DNA of 64,000 nt from Streptococcus parasanguinis (lineage in GTDB: Bacteria > Bacillota > Bacilli > Lactobacillales > Streptococcaceae): assembly GCF_023109675.1 (NCBI RefSeq), contig NZ_JALDUR010000003.1:150016-214015 (forward strand), in the 5' to 3' direction. How positions within the stretch are numbered: position 1 is the stretch's first letter; the number at the start of each line of letters is the position of its first letter. The position numbers and the translations under genes were made by a program. The notes beneath the pieces are model-generated. The model was not told the DNA's origin, searched no databases, and was given only the letters and a program-made list of their open reading frames with translations. Below, piece by piece: positions 54,897-62,791 of the stretch.

Positions 54897-57800
54897 TTAC
54901 TCAACTTCTTTCTTTTTCAAGAGGAGGAAGCCTCCGCTTACAGCTAACAAGAAGCCTGAAAGAATGAAGTGTGCAGTTGTGTCTTCTCCGGTTTGTGGCA
55001 ATTGTGCCTTGGCTGGACTTCCTTGGAAGCTTTGTTCTACTTGGTAAGTCAAGGCTTGCACACTTTCTTCATTTTTAGTTGTCATTTCTTTTTGTGGAAG
55101 GAGCACTTTAGGAGTCTCCTTCTTGGCTAAGATTGGCTGTGGATTGCTTGTTTGGTTATGAATTGGCACCACTACTTGATCTGGTTCTTTAGCTGGAACG
55201 TAATCCATCAAGCTTGCCAATTTGCTGCCAAAGATCGCATTGGTTACCCAGCGGAAGAAGTGGACAGGGTGTTGACGGTTGGTTGGATTTCCTGCATAGA
55301 CAAAGAGTGGTTGTCCCATCAGTTCTCCAGAGATGGCCATGACTTTGTTAGCCAGAACATCATTATGTGGCCACCAACCTGCAATATAATAATCGCTCGG
55401 AGCGATGCTCATCAAGGTCTTGAAATGTTCTGGAACCTTTTCAATCCAGTTTCCTGAGTTGGAGTAGAAGAGGGTATTCTTCTTGTATCCGCTGGTCAAT
55501 GGATCCTGGTCATCAATGATCGCTTTCATCAAGCCTTCGTAGTCACTACCGCCTTTTAGTTTTTCAGCGTCAAATCCTGTAAGAACTCCCAATTTTTCCA
55601 GTTTTTGCATGGCTTCCCCACCAATGACAAGGGTTGGTTTCTTGCCAAAAATGGAAGCGTCAAAGCGGTTGCTTTCCAAAATAACAACATCGGCTTCTTC
55701 TGGTGTATTGACGATTTGGAAGCCTAATTTTTCAAGGACCAGACTAGTATGAGCAGGCGCATCTACTCCAGCCCAATTATAGTGGTAGTTCGGAGAGTAG
55801 ATCTTCATCGGTTTCAAGGTTGGGCCGCTAGGTACCTTGTAGAGGGCATCCCCATAGATGGCATAGTTTGGTAGGAGCGAAGCAAAGGTATCGCGGTCAA
55901 CGATGTAGCCATCGTCTGTTAGGTAGACAGATTTTCCTTGCGCGATGGCCTGATTGACAGCTTTAACGGCACTGGCTGAGGTATTTGCGATCACATAGTA
56001 AGGAGCTTTTGGATCGATCTCAGAGGTACGAGTGGCGCGGGTGGTGGTGACTTCTCCTAATTTTCCGTTGAAAAGACCATCCGCAAATATAGGTTCGGAC
56101 TTGAACCCTCTCATATCTGGGAAGTTGACCAGTAACTCTGCGTACATCGCAGCCCAGGCAGATTCGTTGGAGCCCTTGTAGAGAATATGGTTGGCATAGC
56201 CACGTTTGGCTTGGGCCATGTCAATGACCAAGTCCCCTTTTTTGTAGGGACCTGTATCTTCTTTAAGTTCCTTGACGAGGACACCATTGCGTTTGAAGTA
56301 GTCAATCATATTGAAGGCTTCTTGCGCATCATTGTCCTTGTCGAGGCTCATTGGGATGACGTAGTAGTCTGGGAAGAATTTCGGACGACCATTTTTCACC
56401 CGTCCAACGATTTCCCCATTTGGGCCAACCAGTTCATTTTCAGCTTTTGGATCTTCGGTTTTATTGAGACCGCGCAGGTAGAAGTTGAGACGCATCTCAA
56501 GGAGACGGTCTGGATCTTGGTTGAGGAAGTCAATGCCGCCTAGGACAGCATTGCGACCCGCTTTGTAGGATTCTTCATTTCCTTCCGGAATTTCAATGGT
56601 ATGGCCTAAGATACCATGGTAGACAGCATATACCCCTGTATAGCCAGAGAAGGAGTCATCCCAGCCATCGCCCCAATCCAGTTTTGGAATGATGTAACTA
56701 TTGTATTTAGAATTGGCAACTCCTGCCCGTCCCATATGATGGGCATTTTCTAGCATCAGGTCTGACAGAAGATCGTATTCGAAGTTCGGATCATGTGGTG
56801 GCGTTGCAGGTTCGATCAAGAATTCTTTGATAAAACCGTGTAAGTCGTAGAGAGCGATCGGATTCCATTTGTTGATCATTTGGATAACCGTGCGAACTTC
56901 AGGGTTGGTTTGGTAGCTGGCATCCCGGTTTGGATCGAGCCCGTTTGCTAGGGCCCGCAGGTTGAGAGCATCCCCATCTGGGTTTTCCGTGAAGTCAAAT
57001 AAGAAAATGAATTTATTGAGCAAGCTTGGAATATCTAGCGTGACTGTTTTAGCATTTCCAGCTTCATCTGTGGTGTTAAAGGTCACCTTTTCCTTGGTCG
57101 CAAAGGTATTGAAGAGGCCTGTGATGATATCAATGCCTGGCTGTTCATCCGCGTGGGTGTTGTGGACTAAGACAGGTAATTTGTAATCCAAGGTCTTGTC
57201 TTTTAGTGCGGCCAGCATTTCGCTTGGCTTAGTCAAAGCTGTAGGGTTGGTACTAGACAGGTAGTGATCGATGCTGGCTTGGTCCTTGCTCACGATCCCC
57301 ATCTTCATATCCCGGCCTTGGGCACTCTTTCCAAGAGTTTCCAGCTGCACTAAACGATCGGGTTTCGCTTCTTCCTTGGATTTTTCGATAGCAGCCAGCA
57401 TCTCTTCATGTGTATGGTAGTCTTGGTAAGGTCGAAAAACAAGGGTTTTATTGATGGTCACACCTAAGTCTGCATTGGTCCCGACTAGTTCATGGTTGCC
57501 GATGTAGTTGCGATAAGTCCGGCGAATATTATTTGGGCTACGAAGACTGAGATCTTCACCAAAGAGATCCTGCACGTCGATGTGGAGATCTAAATCATTG
57601 CCGTTTGCAGTCTCTGTGATGGTGAGGAATGGATCCTTGCTTAGTGTTCCTGTCTCCATATCCCAAGTTTTCCACTCAGAGAGAGGCTTATTGTCTAAGG
57701 TCCAGTTGATCTTGCCAGCAGCTTGAGCTTTTTCTTGGACTTTGTCATCAATCGTACTCTTTTCAGAGAGATAAATGGTGCTATCCGCCAATCGAGTCGC

Positions 57801-58118
57801 TTGGTCAGAAGTCGTTGTAGCACGGTTAGTGCTTGGACTAGCGGTTGGAGCAACTTCTGTACTAGAAGCCATATCAGAAGTCGCTGCTGTTTCTGCAGAA
57901 CTAGCAGGAGTTACTTCTGTGGCTGTAGTGGGACTGGCAGTATCAGCTGTCACAGGTTGCTCAGTAGCAGGTGTCGCTTCAAGAACCGTGCTGGGTTCCG
58001 TTTGAGGCACTTCTAAGCTATCAGCTGAAGCTTGGCCATGACCGATAACAGAAAGCAAGACAGCCGCTGAGAGGCTGAGTGTTGTAGTGTACAAATGTTT
58101 CTTATACGAAGACTTCAT
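54897..58118 (-). CDS. LPXTG-anchored M14-family zinc metallocarboxypeptidase
   Basis: A 1073-residue surface protein. The signal peptide covers about residues 1-32 (ending GQASA). A Thr/Ala/Glu/Val-rich spacer runs to about 110. The M14 peptidase domain occupies about 240-560, with the zinc-site HADEQPG near 323, a His/Arg-containing region near 400, and the catalytic-Glu segment GHTIEIPEG near 510. A large C-terminal region ends in LPQTGE near 1040, a hydrophobic helix and KKKEVE, for sortase A. It probably trims peptides or wall peptides outside the cell. It is a single gene under a cre-like site, so expression is likely carbon-controlled. Confidence 0.88.
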   Translation of the reverse strand: MKSSYKKHLYTTTLSLSAAVLLSVIGHGQASADSLEVPQTEPSTVLEATPATEQPVTADTASPTTATEVTPASSAETAATSDMASSTEVAPTASPSTNRATTTSDQATRLADSTIYLSEKSTIDDKVQEKAQAAGKINWTLDNKPLSEWKTWDMETGTLSKDPFLTITETANGNDLDLHIDVQDLFGEDLSLRSPNNIRRTYRNYIGNHELVGTNADLGVTINKTLVFRPYQDYHTHEEMLAAIEKSKEEAKPDRLVQLETLGKSAQGRDMKMGIVSKDQASIDHYLSSTNPTALTKPSEMLAALKDKTLDYKLPVLVHNTHADEQPGIDIITGLFNTFATKEKVTFNTTDEAGNAKTVTLDIPSLLNKFIFLFDFTENPDGDALNLRALANGLDPNRDASYQTNPEVRTVIQMINKWNPIALYDLHGFIKEFLIEPATPPHDPNFEYDLLSDLMLENAHHMGRAGVANSKYNSYIIPKLDWGDGWDDSFSGYTGVYAVYHGILGHTIEIPEGNEESYKAGRNAVLGGIDFLNQDPDRLLEMRLNFYLRGLNKTEDPKAENELVGPNGEIVGRVKNGRPKFFPDYYVIPMSLDKDNDAQEAFNMIDYFKRNGVLVKELKEDTGPYKKGDLVIDMAQAKRGYANHILYKGSNESAWAAMYAELLVNFPDMRGFKSEPIFADGLFNGKLGEVTTTRATRTSEIDPKAPYYVIANTSASAVKAVNQAIAQGKSVYLTDDGYIVDRDTFASLLPNYAIYGDALYKVPSGPTLKPMKIYSPNYHYNWAGVDAPAHTSLVLEKLGFQIVNTPEEADVVILESNRFDASIFGKKPTLVIGGEAMQKLEKLGVLTGFDAEKLKGGSDYEGLMKAIIDDQDPLTSGYKKNTLFYSNSGNWIEKVPEHFKTLMSIAPSDYYIAGWWPHNDVLANKVMAISGELMGQPLFVYAGNPTNRQHPVHFFRWVTNAIFGSKLASLMDYVPAKEPDQVVVPIHNQTSNPQPILAKKETPKVLLPQKEMTTKNEESVQALTYQVEQSFQGSPAKAQLPQTGEDTTAHFILSGFLLAVSGGFLLLKKKEVE

Positions 58119-58169
58119 ATAGAAGACCCTCCTTAAAAAGTTATTTTCCGTTTCTAGTATACCATTTTA

Positions 58170-58184
58170 GGAAAACGTTTACAA
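58170..58184 (-). promoter_or_regulatory. cre-like site upstream of the M14 gene
   Basis: On the minus strand TTGTAAACGTTTTCC matches the CcpA consensus except at the last position. It lies 52 bp before the start codon. A similar site precedes msmK. Confidence 0.6.
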
Positions 58185-58197
58185 TAATCCCCTGAAT

Positions 58198-58223
58198 AAA
58201 AAAACCTTTGCATCTTGCAAGGG
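58198..58223 (-). terminator. Terminator of the aromatic-acid-exporter-like gene
   Basis: CCTTTGCA (58205-58212) pairs with TGCAAGGG (58216-58223, one wobble). On the minus strand it is followed by a run of seven T. Confidence 0.85.
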
Positions 58224-58232
58224 CTTCTTTGT

Positions 58233-59195
58233 CTATTCTGTTTCCTTATGAAATTGTTGGTAAAAATCAACCTTGACCTGGATGAAAGTTTCTAAGTCTC
58301 TTAAGAGTTGGAGCAAGGTGGCGCGTGTTTCAAATTCCTCACGGGTCTTAGGAAGAGGACGTTCGCGGAAGATCGCCAAATACTGATTAATATCATCTAG
58401 AAGATCTTGGGCGGGATTTTCCTGACTTAACTGTTGGGCCGTCTTCTTAAATAGTTGTGCCAGGATTATGCTTTCACTCGCCGCTAACTGACAGCGGTTG
58501 ACGTTTTCTGCCATATCCCGCAGGATATCGTTTTGTCGCTTGCGCATTTCGAAGTAGTGAATATGGTAGTTGGTTTGGTGAAAGAGGTGGTTGGAATGGT
58601 CCAGATAGACTAGCTTCAAAGCGTCCTTTAGGATGCTGTCCAACTCCTTAATCAAGCGAGCATCATTGCGACCATCCCCTTTACCAAGTAATTCCGCAAA
58701 ACGACCAAGGATCTTTTTCAGTTGGTCTTCAACAACATCATGGTAATGATCGATCGCAGCCTGATTCGAAGGCATATAGAGATTGGCCAGCAGGGCAAAG
58801 CTGGTCCCTATCAAAAAGAGAGCAAGTTCATTGAGCAAGAGTCCCCAGGAAGTAGACTGCTCAATCAAGAGGTGGGTGACCAGCACCGTGCTTGGCGTGA
58901 TGCCGATCTGCCAGCCCAATAGAAAGGCACAAGGGACATAGAGAGCGATAAAGACTCCCAGTGCCCAAAGGTTAAACCCTAAAAAGGAAAAGGCAAGACT
59001 TCCGATAGCAAGGGCCAGCAAGGTCGACATAAAGCGCTGGTAGGCCTGCTTGATGGTGCTGCGACGCGTATCCGAGATACTCAAGATGGCAATGACGCCA
59101 GCTGAGATGGCATAGGTCAAGCCCAGAGCATAAGCAAGGGCCGCTGCTAAACAGGTGGCCAAGGTGAGCTTGATGGTTCGTTGAAAAAGAGGCAT
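58233..59195 (-). CDS. Aromatic acid exporter family membrane protein (ArAE/DUF939-like)
   Basis: A 320-residue protein with six N-terminal transmembrane helices (about 10-150, beginning RTIKLTLATCLAAALAYALGL) and a helical cytoplasmic C-terminal half (about 155-320). This matches the small FUSC/ArAE proteins of Firmicutes (YgaE/DUF939 type). Conserved ISAGVIAILSISDTRRSTIKQA sits after helix 2. A transport role for aromatic or phenolic acids is a family-level guess. It is divergent from rlmB across a 96-bp promoter region. Confidence 0.82.
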   Translation of the reverse strand: MPLFQRTIKLTLATCLAAALAYALGLTYAISAGVIAILSISDTRRSTIKQAYQRFMSTLLALAIGSLAFSFLGFNLWALGVFIALYVPCAFLLGWQIGITPSTVLVTHLLIEQSTSWGLLLNELALFLIGTSFALLANLYMPSNQAAIDHYHDVVEDQLKKILGRFAELLGKGDGRNDARLIKELDSILKDALKLVYLDHSNHLFHQTNYHIHYFEMRKRQNDILRDMAENVNRCQLAASESIILAQLFKKTAQQLSQENPAQDLLDDINQYLAIFRERPLPKTREEFETRATLLQLLRDLETFIQVKVDFYQQFHKETE

Positions 59196-59276
59196 GGCTT
59201 CCTTTCTAGTTTGGTTCGTTCATTAAGATAGATTTCATTTCATTATATCATGAATTGGCCTCTTCCTCCTTTCTTG

Positions 59277-59285
59277 TGGTATACT
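59277..59285 (+). promoter_or_regulatory. Extended -10 promoter placing the rlmB start at the mRNA 5' end
   Basis: TGGTATACT ends 6 bp before the rlmB ATG, so transcription should begin at or within a base of the A of the start codon. No ribosome site is present between promoter and ATG. Confidence 0.6.
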
Positions 59286-59291
59286 AGTTCT

Positions 59292-60020
59292 ATGGAAAAT
59301 AACGATATCGTATACGGTGTCCACGCAGTCACCGAGGCTTTACAAGCCAACACAGGCAATAAATTATATATTCAAGAAGATCTCCGAGGGAAAAATGTCG
59401 ACAAGATCAAGGCCTTAGCAGCTGAGAAAAAAGTGTCGATTTCTTGGACGCCAAAGAAAACCCTGCAGGAAATGACAGAAGGAGCTGTTCACCAAGGCTT
59501 TGTTCTTCGAGTGGCAGCCTTTGCTTACACCGACTTGGCAGCGATTCTGAAACAGACAGCCCAAGAAGAGAACCCGCTTTTATTGATTCTCGATGGCTTA
59601 ACAGATCCGCACAATCTTGGATCTATCTTGCGGACAGCTGATGCGACCAATGTCTCAGGAGTCATCATTCCTAAGCACCGAGCGGTTGGGGTGACCCCAG
59701 TGGTGTCAAAAACTTCTACCGGAGCAGTGGAACACATTCCCATTGCGCGTGTGACCAATCTTAGCCAAACCTTAGACAAGCTAAAGGAAGAGGGCTTCTG
59801 GATCTTTGGAACCGACATGAACGGCACGCCATCGCACCAGTGGAATACGGATGGCAAGTTAGCCTTGATCATTGGCAATGAAGGAAAAGGGATCTCAGCC
59901 AACATCAAAAAGCAAGTCGATGAGATGATCACCATTCCCATGAATGGTCATGTGCAAAGCCTCAATGCCAGCGTGGCAGCAGCTATTCTTATGTATGAGG
60001 TCTTTCGCAACCGACTATAA
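59292..60020 (+). CDS. rlmB: 23S rRNA 2'-O-methyltransferase RlmB (SpoU family)
   Basis: I start at the ATG at 59292 (MENNDIVYGVHAV), giving 242 residues. The family's N-terminal substrate-binding domain is followed by the SPOUT knot domain with motif 1 DPHNLGSILRTA near 105, motif 2 IGNEGKGIS near 194 and motif 3 SLNASVAAAILMYE near 222. The enzyme is expected to methylate a guanosine of 23S rRNA. The ATG lacks a Shine-Dalgarno and follows an extended -10 directly, so it appears leaderless. The next gene is yacP, as is usual. Confidence 0.94.
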   Translation: MENNDIVYGVHAVTEALQANTGNKLYIQEDLRGKNVDKIKALAAEKKVSISWTPKKTLQEMTEGAVHQGFVLRVAAFAYTDLAAILKQTAQEENPLLLILDGLTDPHNLGSILRTADATNVSGVIIPKHRAVGVTPVVSKTSTGAVEHIPIARVTNLSQTLDKLKEEGFWIFGTDMNGTPSHQWNTDGKLALIIGNEGKGISANIKKQVDEMITIPMNGHVQSLNASVAAAILMYEVFRNRL

Positions 60021-60038
60021 TCCTAGAAAGGCAATGAT

Positions 60039-60551
60039 ATGAAACGAAAAATCTTATTGGTTGACGGCTACAATATGATTGCCTTTTGGCAGGAGACCCG
60101 CCAGCTCTTTCAAAAGAGTGAGCTCGATGCAGCCCGCAATATCCTTCTGCAAAAACTGAGCCACTATGCTAGCTTTGAAGGGATCGAAGTCATCTGTGTC
60201 TTTGATGCCCAGTATATGCCAGGAGTGCGGCAGACCTATGAGGAATTCAATGTTCAGGTGGTCTTTACCGGTGAGGATGAGACGGCAGATGACTATATCG
60301 AGCGCTTGGCGGCAGAGCTCAACACACCCCTCCACCAAGTATCGGTAGCGACCAGTGACTTAAATGAGCAATGGACCGTCTTTGCTCAAGGGGCCCTTCG
60401 GGTATCCGCTAGAGAGTTAGAAAAACGGGTCGCAGTCGTCAAAGGAAACCTTAATCAAGCGCAACAAGTGGTCAACGATCAAAAACCACCCATGCGACCG
60501 CTCGATCACGAAGTATTGCGACAATTACAAGAAATGATGGGAGACAAGTAA
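60039..60551 (+). CDS. NYN-domain ribonuclease, YacP/Rae1 type
   Basis: A 170-residue PIN-like NYN protein starting [13 protein letters not shown], with acidic residues expected at the active site (D8, D56 region FDAQYMPG, and [10 protein letters not shown] near 84-93). B. subtilis Rae1 (YacP) is a ribosome-associated endoribonuclease of this family. It follows rlmB by 18 bp, and its TAA overlaps the degV ATG by one base, so the three genes form a unit. Confidence 0.88.
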   Translation: MKRKILLVDGYNMIAFWQETRQLFQKSELDAARNILLQKLSHYASFEGIEVICVFDAQYMPGVRQTYEEFNVQVVFTGEDETADDYIERLAAELNTPLHQVSVATSDLNEQWTVFAQGALRVSARELEKRVAVVKGNLNQAQQVVNDQKPPMRPLDHEVLRQLQEMMGDK

Positions 60552-61414
60552 TGACATTTGCTATTTTGACAGATTCGACCGCAGATTTAGATCAGAACTG
60601 GGCCAAGGAACACCAGGTGACCATTCTTGGGTTGACCATTGAGTTAGATGGGACGGTTTACCAGACAGTTGGCCAAGGTCAATTGACCAGCCCTGAGCTT
60701 TTAGAAGCCATGAAAAATGGAGCTAAACCGACAACCAGTCAGGTCAATGTGGGCCAATTTCAGGAAACCTTTGAACAATTTGCCAAAGAAGGAAAAGATC
60801 TGCTTTATGTGGCCTTTTCATCGGTCTTATCTGGGACTTACCAGAGTGCAGTCATGGCACGAGACCTGGTTTTAGAAGACTACCCGGAAGCCGTGATCGA
60901 GATTGTCGATCCGAAGGCTGCTGGGATTGGAGAGGGTTATCTGGTCATGCGGGCAGTAGCTGCGCGTGATGCAGGCCGATCATTAGCAGAAGCTAAAGAA
61001 GAGATCATGAATCTAGCGCCAAAACTTCGGACCTATTTCCTGGTCGATGATCTCTACCACCTCATGCGTGGAGGCCGTCTCTCAAAAAGTGCCGCGATCA
61101 TGGGAAGTTTGGCCAGTATCAAGCCCATTCTTTGGATAGATGTGGAAGGAAAATTAGTCCCTATTAGCAAGGTTCGCGGACGCAAAAAAGCTGTCCGTGA
61201 ATTACTGGAGCTGATCAAAGCAGATATCGGTGAAAGTACAGCCTTGGTGTCTTATACCAACGATCTAGAAGGAGCCGAATCACTGAAGCAAGAAATGCTT
61301 GCGCTTGAAGGGATTGATGAAGTCCTCGTGATGCCCCTTGGACCAGTTATTTCAGCCCACGTCGGCCCGAATTCTTTGATCGGATTTGTCATTGGAAAAG
61401 AAAATCGCAAATAA
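60551..61414 (+). CDS. DegV family fatty-acid-binding protein
   Basis: A 287-residue protein with the DegV signature: TDSTADL near 8-14, TSQVNVGQF near 63, [11 protein letters not shown] near 95 and [10 protein letters not shown] near 273. Members bind fatty acids and act with fatty acid kinase FakA, as FakB. Which FakB type it is cannot be told from sequence by eye. It overlaps yacP by one base and ends at the ribosomal leader of rplM. Confidence 0.92.
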   Translation: MTFAILTDSTADLDQNWAKEHQVTILGLTIELDGTVYQTVGQGQLTSPELLEAMKNGAKPTTSQVNVGQFQETFEQFAKEGKDLLYVAFSSVLSGTYQSAVMARDLVLEDYPEAVIEIVDPKAAGIGEGYLVMRAVAARDAGRSLAEAKEEIMNLAPKLRTYFLVDDLYHLMRGGRLSKSAAIMGSLASIKPILWIDVEGKLVPISKVRGRKKAVRELLELIKADIGESTALVSYTNDLEGAESLKQEMLALEGIDEVLVMPLGPVISAHVGPNSLIGFVIGKENRK

Positions 61415-61427
61415 TTTTCTAAATCGG

Positions 61428-61566
61428 TTGACTTTTATCTTAGAATTTTGATACAATAGTAGGCGGTATTGTTTACCCCATTTGTAAGGCCCCGGAACCT
61501 TTCAAATAACTTGCGGACCGGAACATCCGCCCTGTAAACAAAAACGACATTCATATAGGAGAAATC
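61428..61566 (+). promoter_or_regulatory. rplM promoter and ribosomal L13 leader
   Basis: TTGACT (61428-61433), an 18-bp spacer and TACAAT (61452-61457) form the promoter. The 100-nt leader that follows contains complementary blocks: GGCGG near 61462 with CCGCC near 61529, and GTTTAC with GTAAAC. It ends in ATAGGAGAAATC before the ATG. Position and structure agree with the L13 leader known in Firmicutes, which mediates autoregulation. Confidence 0.75.
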
Positions 61567-62013
61567 ATGAACAAAACTACATTCATGGCTAAACCAGGCC
61601 AAGTAGAACGCAAATGGTACGTTGTTGACGCAACTGATGTACCTCTTGGACGCCTTTCAGCAGTTGTTGCTAGCGTGCTTCGCGGAAAAAACAAACCAAC
61701 ATTCACACCTCACACTGATACAGGTGACTTCGTAATCGTTATCAATGCTGAAAAAGTTAAATTGACTGGTAAAAAAGCAACTGATAAGATCTACTACACT
61801 CACTCAAACCACCCAGGTGGATTGAAATCAATCTCTGCTGGTGAACTTCGTTCTAAAAATGCAGTACGTTTGATCGAGAAATCAGTTAAAGGTATGCTTC
61901 CACACAATACTCTTGGCCGCGCTCAAGGTATGAAATTGAAAGTATTTGTTGGAGCTGAGCACACTCACGCTGCACAACAACCAGAAGTTCTTGATATTTC
62001 AGGACTTATCTAA
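61567..62013 (+). CDS. rplM: 50S ribosomal protein L13
   Basis: 148 residues with the L13 pattern ([45 protein letters not shown]). It is an early-assembly protein of the large subunit. Codon use is strongly biased. It lies 18 bp before rpsI, the universal partner. Confidence 0.98.
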   Translation: MNKTTFMAKPGQVERKWYVVDATDVPLGRLSAVVASVLRGKNKPTFTPHTDTGDFVIVINAEKVKLTGKKATDKIYYTHSNHPGGLKSISAGELRSKNAVRLIEKSVKGMLPHNTLGRAQGMKLKVFVGAEHTHAAQQPEVLDISGLI

Positions 62014-62031
62014 GGAAAGGAACAATAAAGT

Positions 62032-62424
62032 ATGTCACAAGCACAATATGCAGGTACTGGACGTCGTAAAAACGCTGTTGCACGCGTTCGCCTTGTTCCA
62101 GGAACTGGTAAAATCACTGTTAACAAAAAAGATGTTGAAGAGTACATCCCACACGCTGACCTTCGTCTTGTAATCAACCAACCATTCGCAGTTACTTCAA
62201 CTGCAGGTTCATACGACGTTTTCGTTAACGTTGTAGGTGGTGGTTACGCTGGTCAAGCAGGAGCTATCCGTCATGGTATCGCTCGTGCCCTTCTTCAAGT
62301 AGACCCAGACTTCCGCGATTCATTGAAACGCGCAGGACTTCTTACACGTGACTCACGTAAAGTTGAACGTAAGAAGCCAGGATTGAAAAAAGCTCGTAAA
62401 GCTTCACAATTTAGTAAACGTTAA
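62032..62424 (+). CDS. rpsI: 30S ribosomal protein S9
   Basis: 130 residues with the S9 signatures [13 protein letters not shown] near 9-21 and [15 protein letters not shown] near 75-89, ending in the conserved [12 protein letters not shown] tail that reaches the P-site tRNA. The 3' end of rpsI is one of the integration sites reported for streptococcal integrative elements. What follows downstream is accessory in character. Confidence 0.98.
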   Translation: MSQAQYAGTGRRKNAVARVRLVPGTGKITVNKKDVEEYIPHADLRLVINQPFAVTSTAGSYDVFVNVVGGGYAGQAGAIRHGIARALLQVDPDFRDSLKRAGLLTRDSRKVERKKPGLKKARKASQFSKR

Positions 62425-62450
62425 TTCGAGAGAATTACGATACTTACAAA

Positions 62451-62476
62451 GAGCACCTTTCAAGGTGTTCTTTTTT
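62451..62476 (+). terminator. rplM-rpsI terminator
   Basis: GAGCACCTT pairs with AAGGTGTTC (one wobble) and is followed by TTTTTT. Confidence 0.9.
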
Positions 62477-62603
62477 AGATTTTTTTACTAAATTGGTGCA
62501 ATTGACACAGTTGTCGCGACTTTAGTCGCTTACAAATGTGGCTGCAATCTGACAACGTCAGTTGCCTCAAAACGTTAATCAACACGATACTATCAACGTT
62601 TAC

Positions 62604-62638
62604 AGACATTCAAGAGTATTCTCTTGGATGTCTTTTTT
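62604..62638 (+). terminator. Second, orphan terminator downstream of rpsI
   Basis: AGACATTCAAGAG (62604-62616), a TATT loop and CTCTTGGATGTCT (62621-62633) form a 13-bp stem with one wobble and a T5 tail. No gene lies between it and the first terminator. An rpsI-end-like string AAACGTTAAT recurs at 62572-62581, so this may be the terminator of the original rpsI region or of an excised element. Confidence 0.75.
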
Positions 62639-62730
62639 GTCTAAAAAATAGGTCTTTTTCGGAAACTTATTAAATGTTGGGGACGATACAAGTAGATAAT
62701 CGTATCCATAATTGCCATTAAATACAGGGA

Positions 62731-62782
62731 AAAGCACTTTAGTTGATAGTAACAGAATATGTGTTATCAGCTAAAGTGCTTT
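62731..62782. terminator. Long hairpin terminator of the DUF262/DUF1524 gene
   Basis: AAAGCACTTTAG (62731-62742) pairs perfectly with CTAAAGTGCTTT (62771-62782). The stem extends inward with TGATA and AACA matching TGTTATCA, giving roughly 20 paired positions. Confidence 0.8.
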
Positions 62783-62791
62783 GTTAAATTG

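Noticed and set aside
54694..55047. 117-codon plus-strand ORF after dexB
   Set aside because: It runs through the palindrome cluster and into the antisense of the M14 gene. No ribosome site or coding signal.
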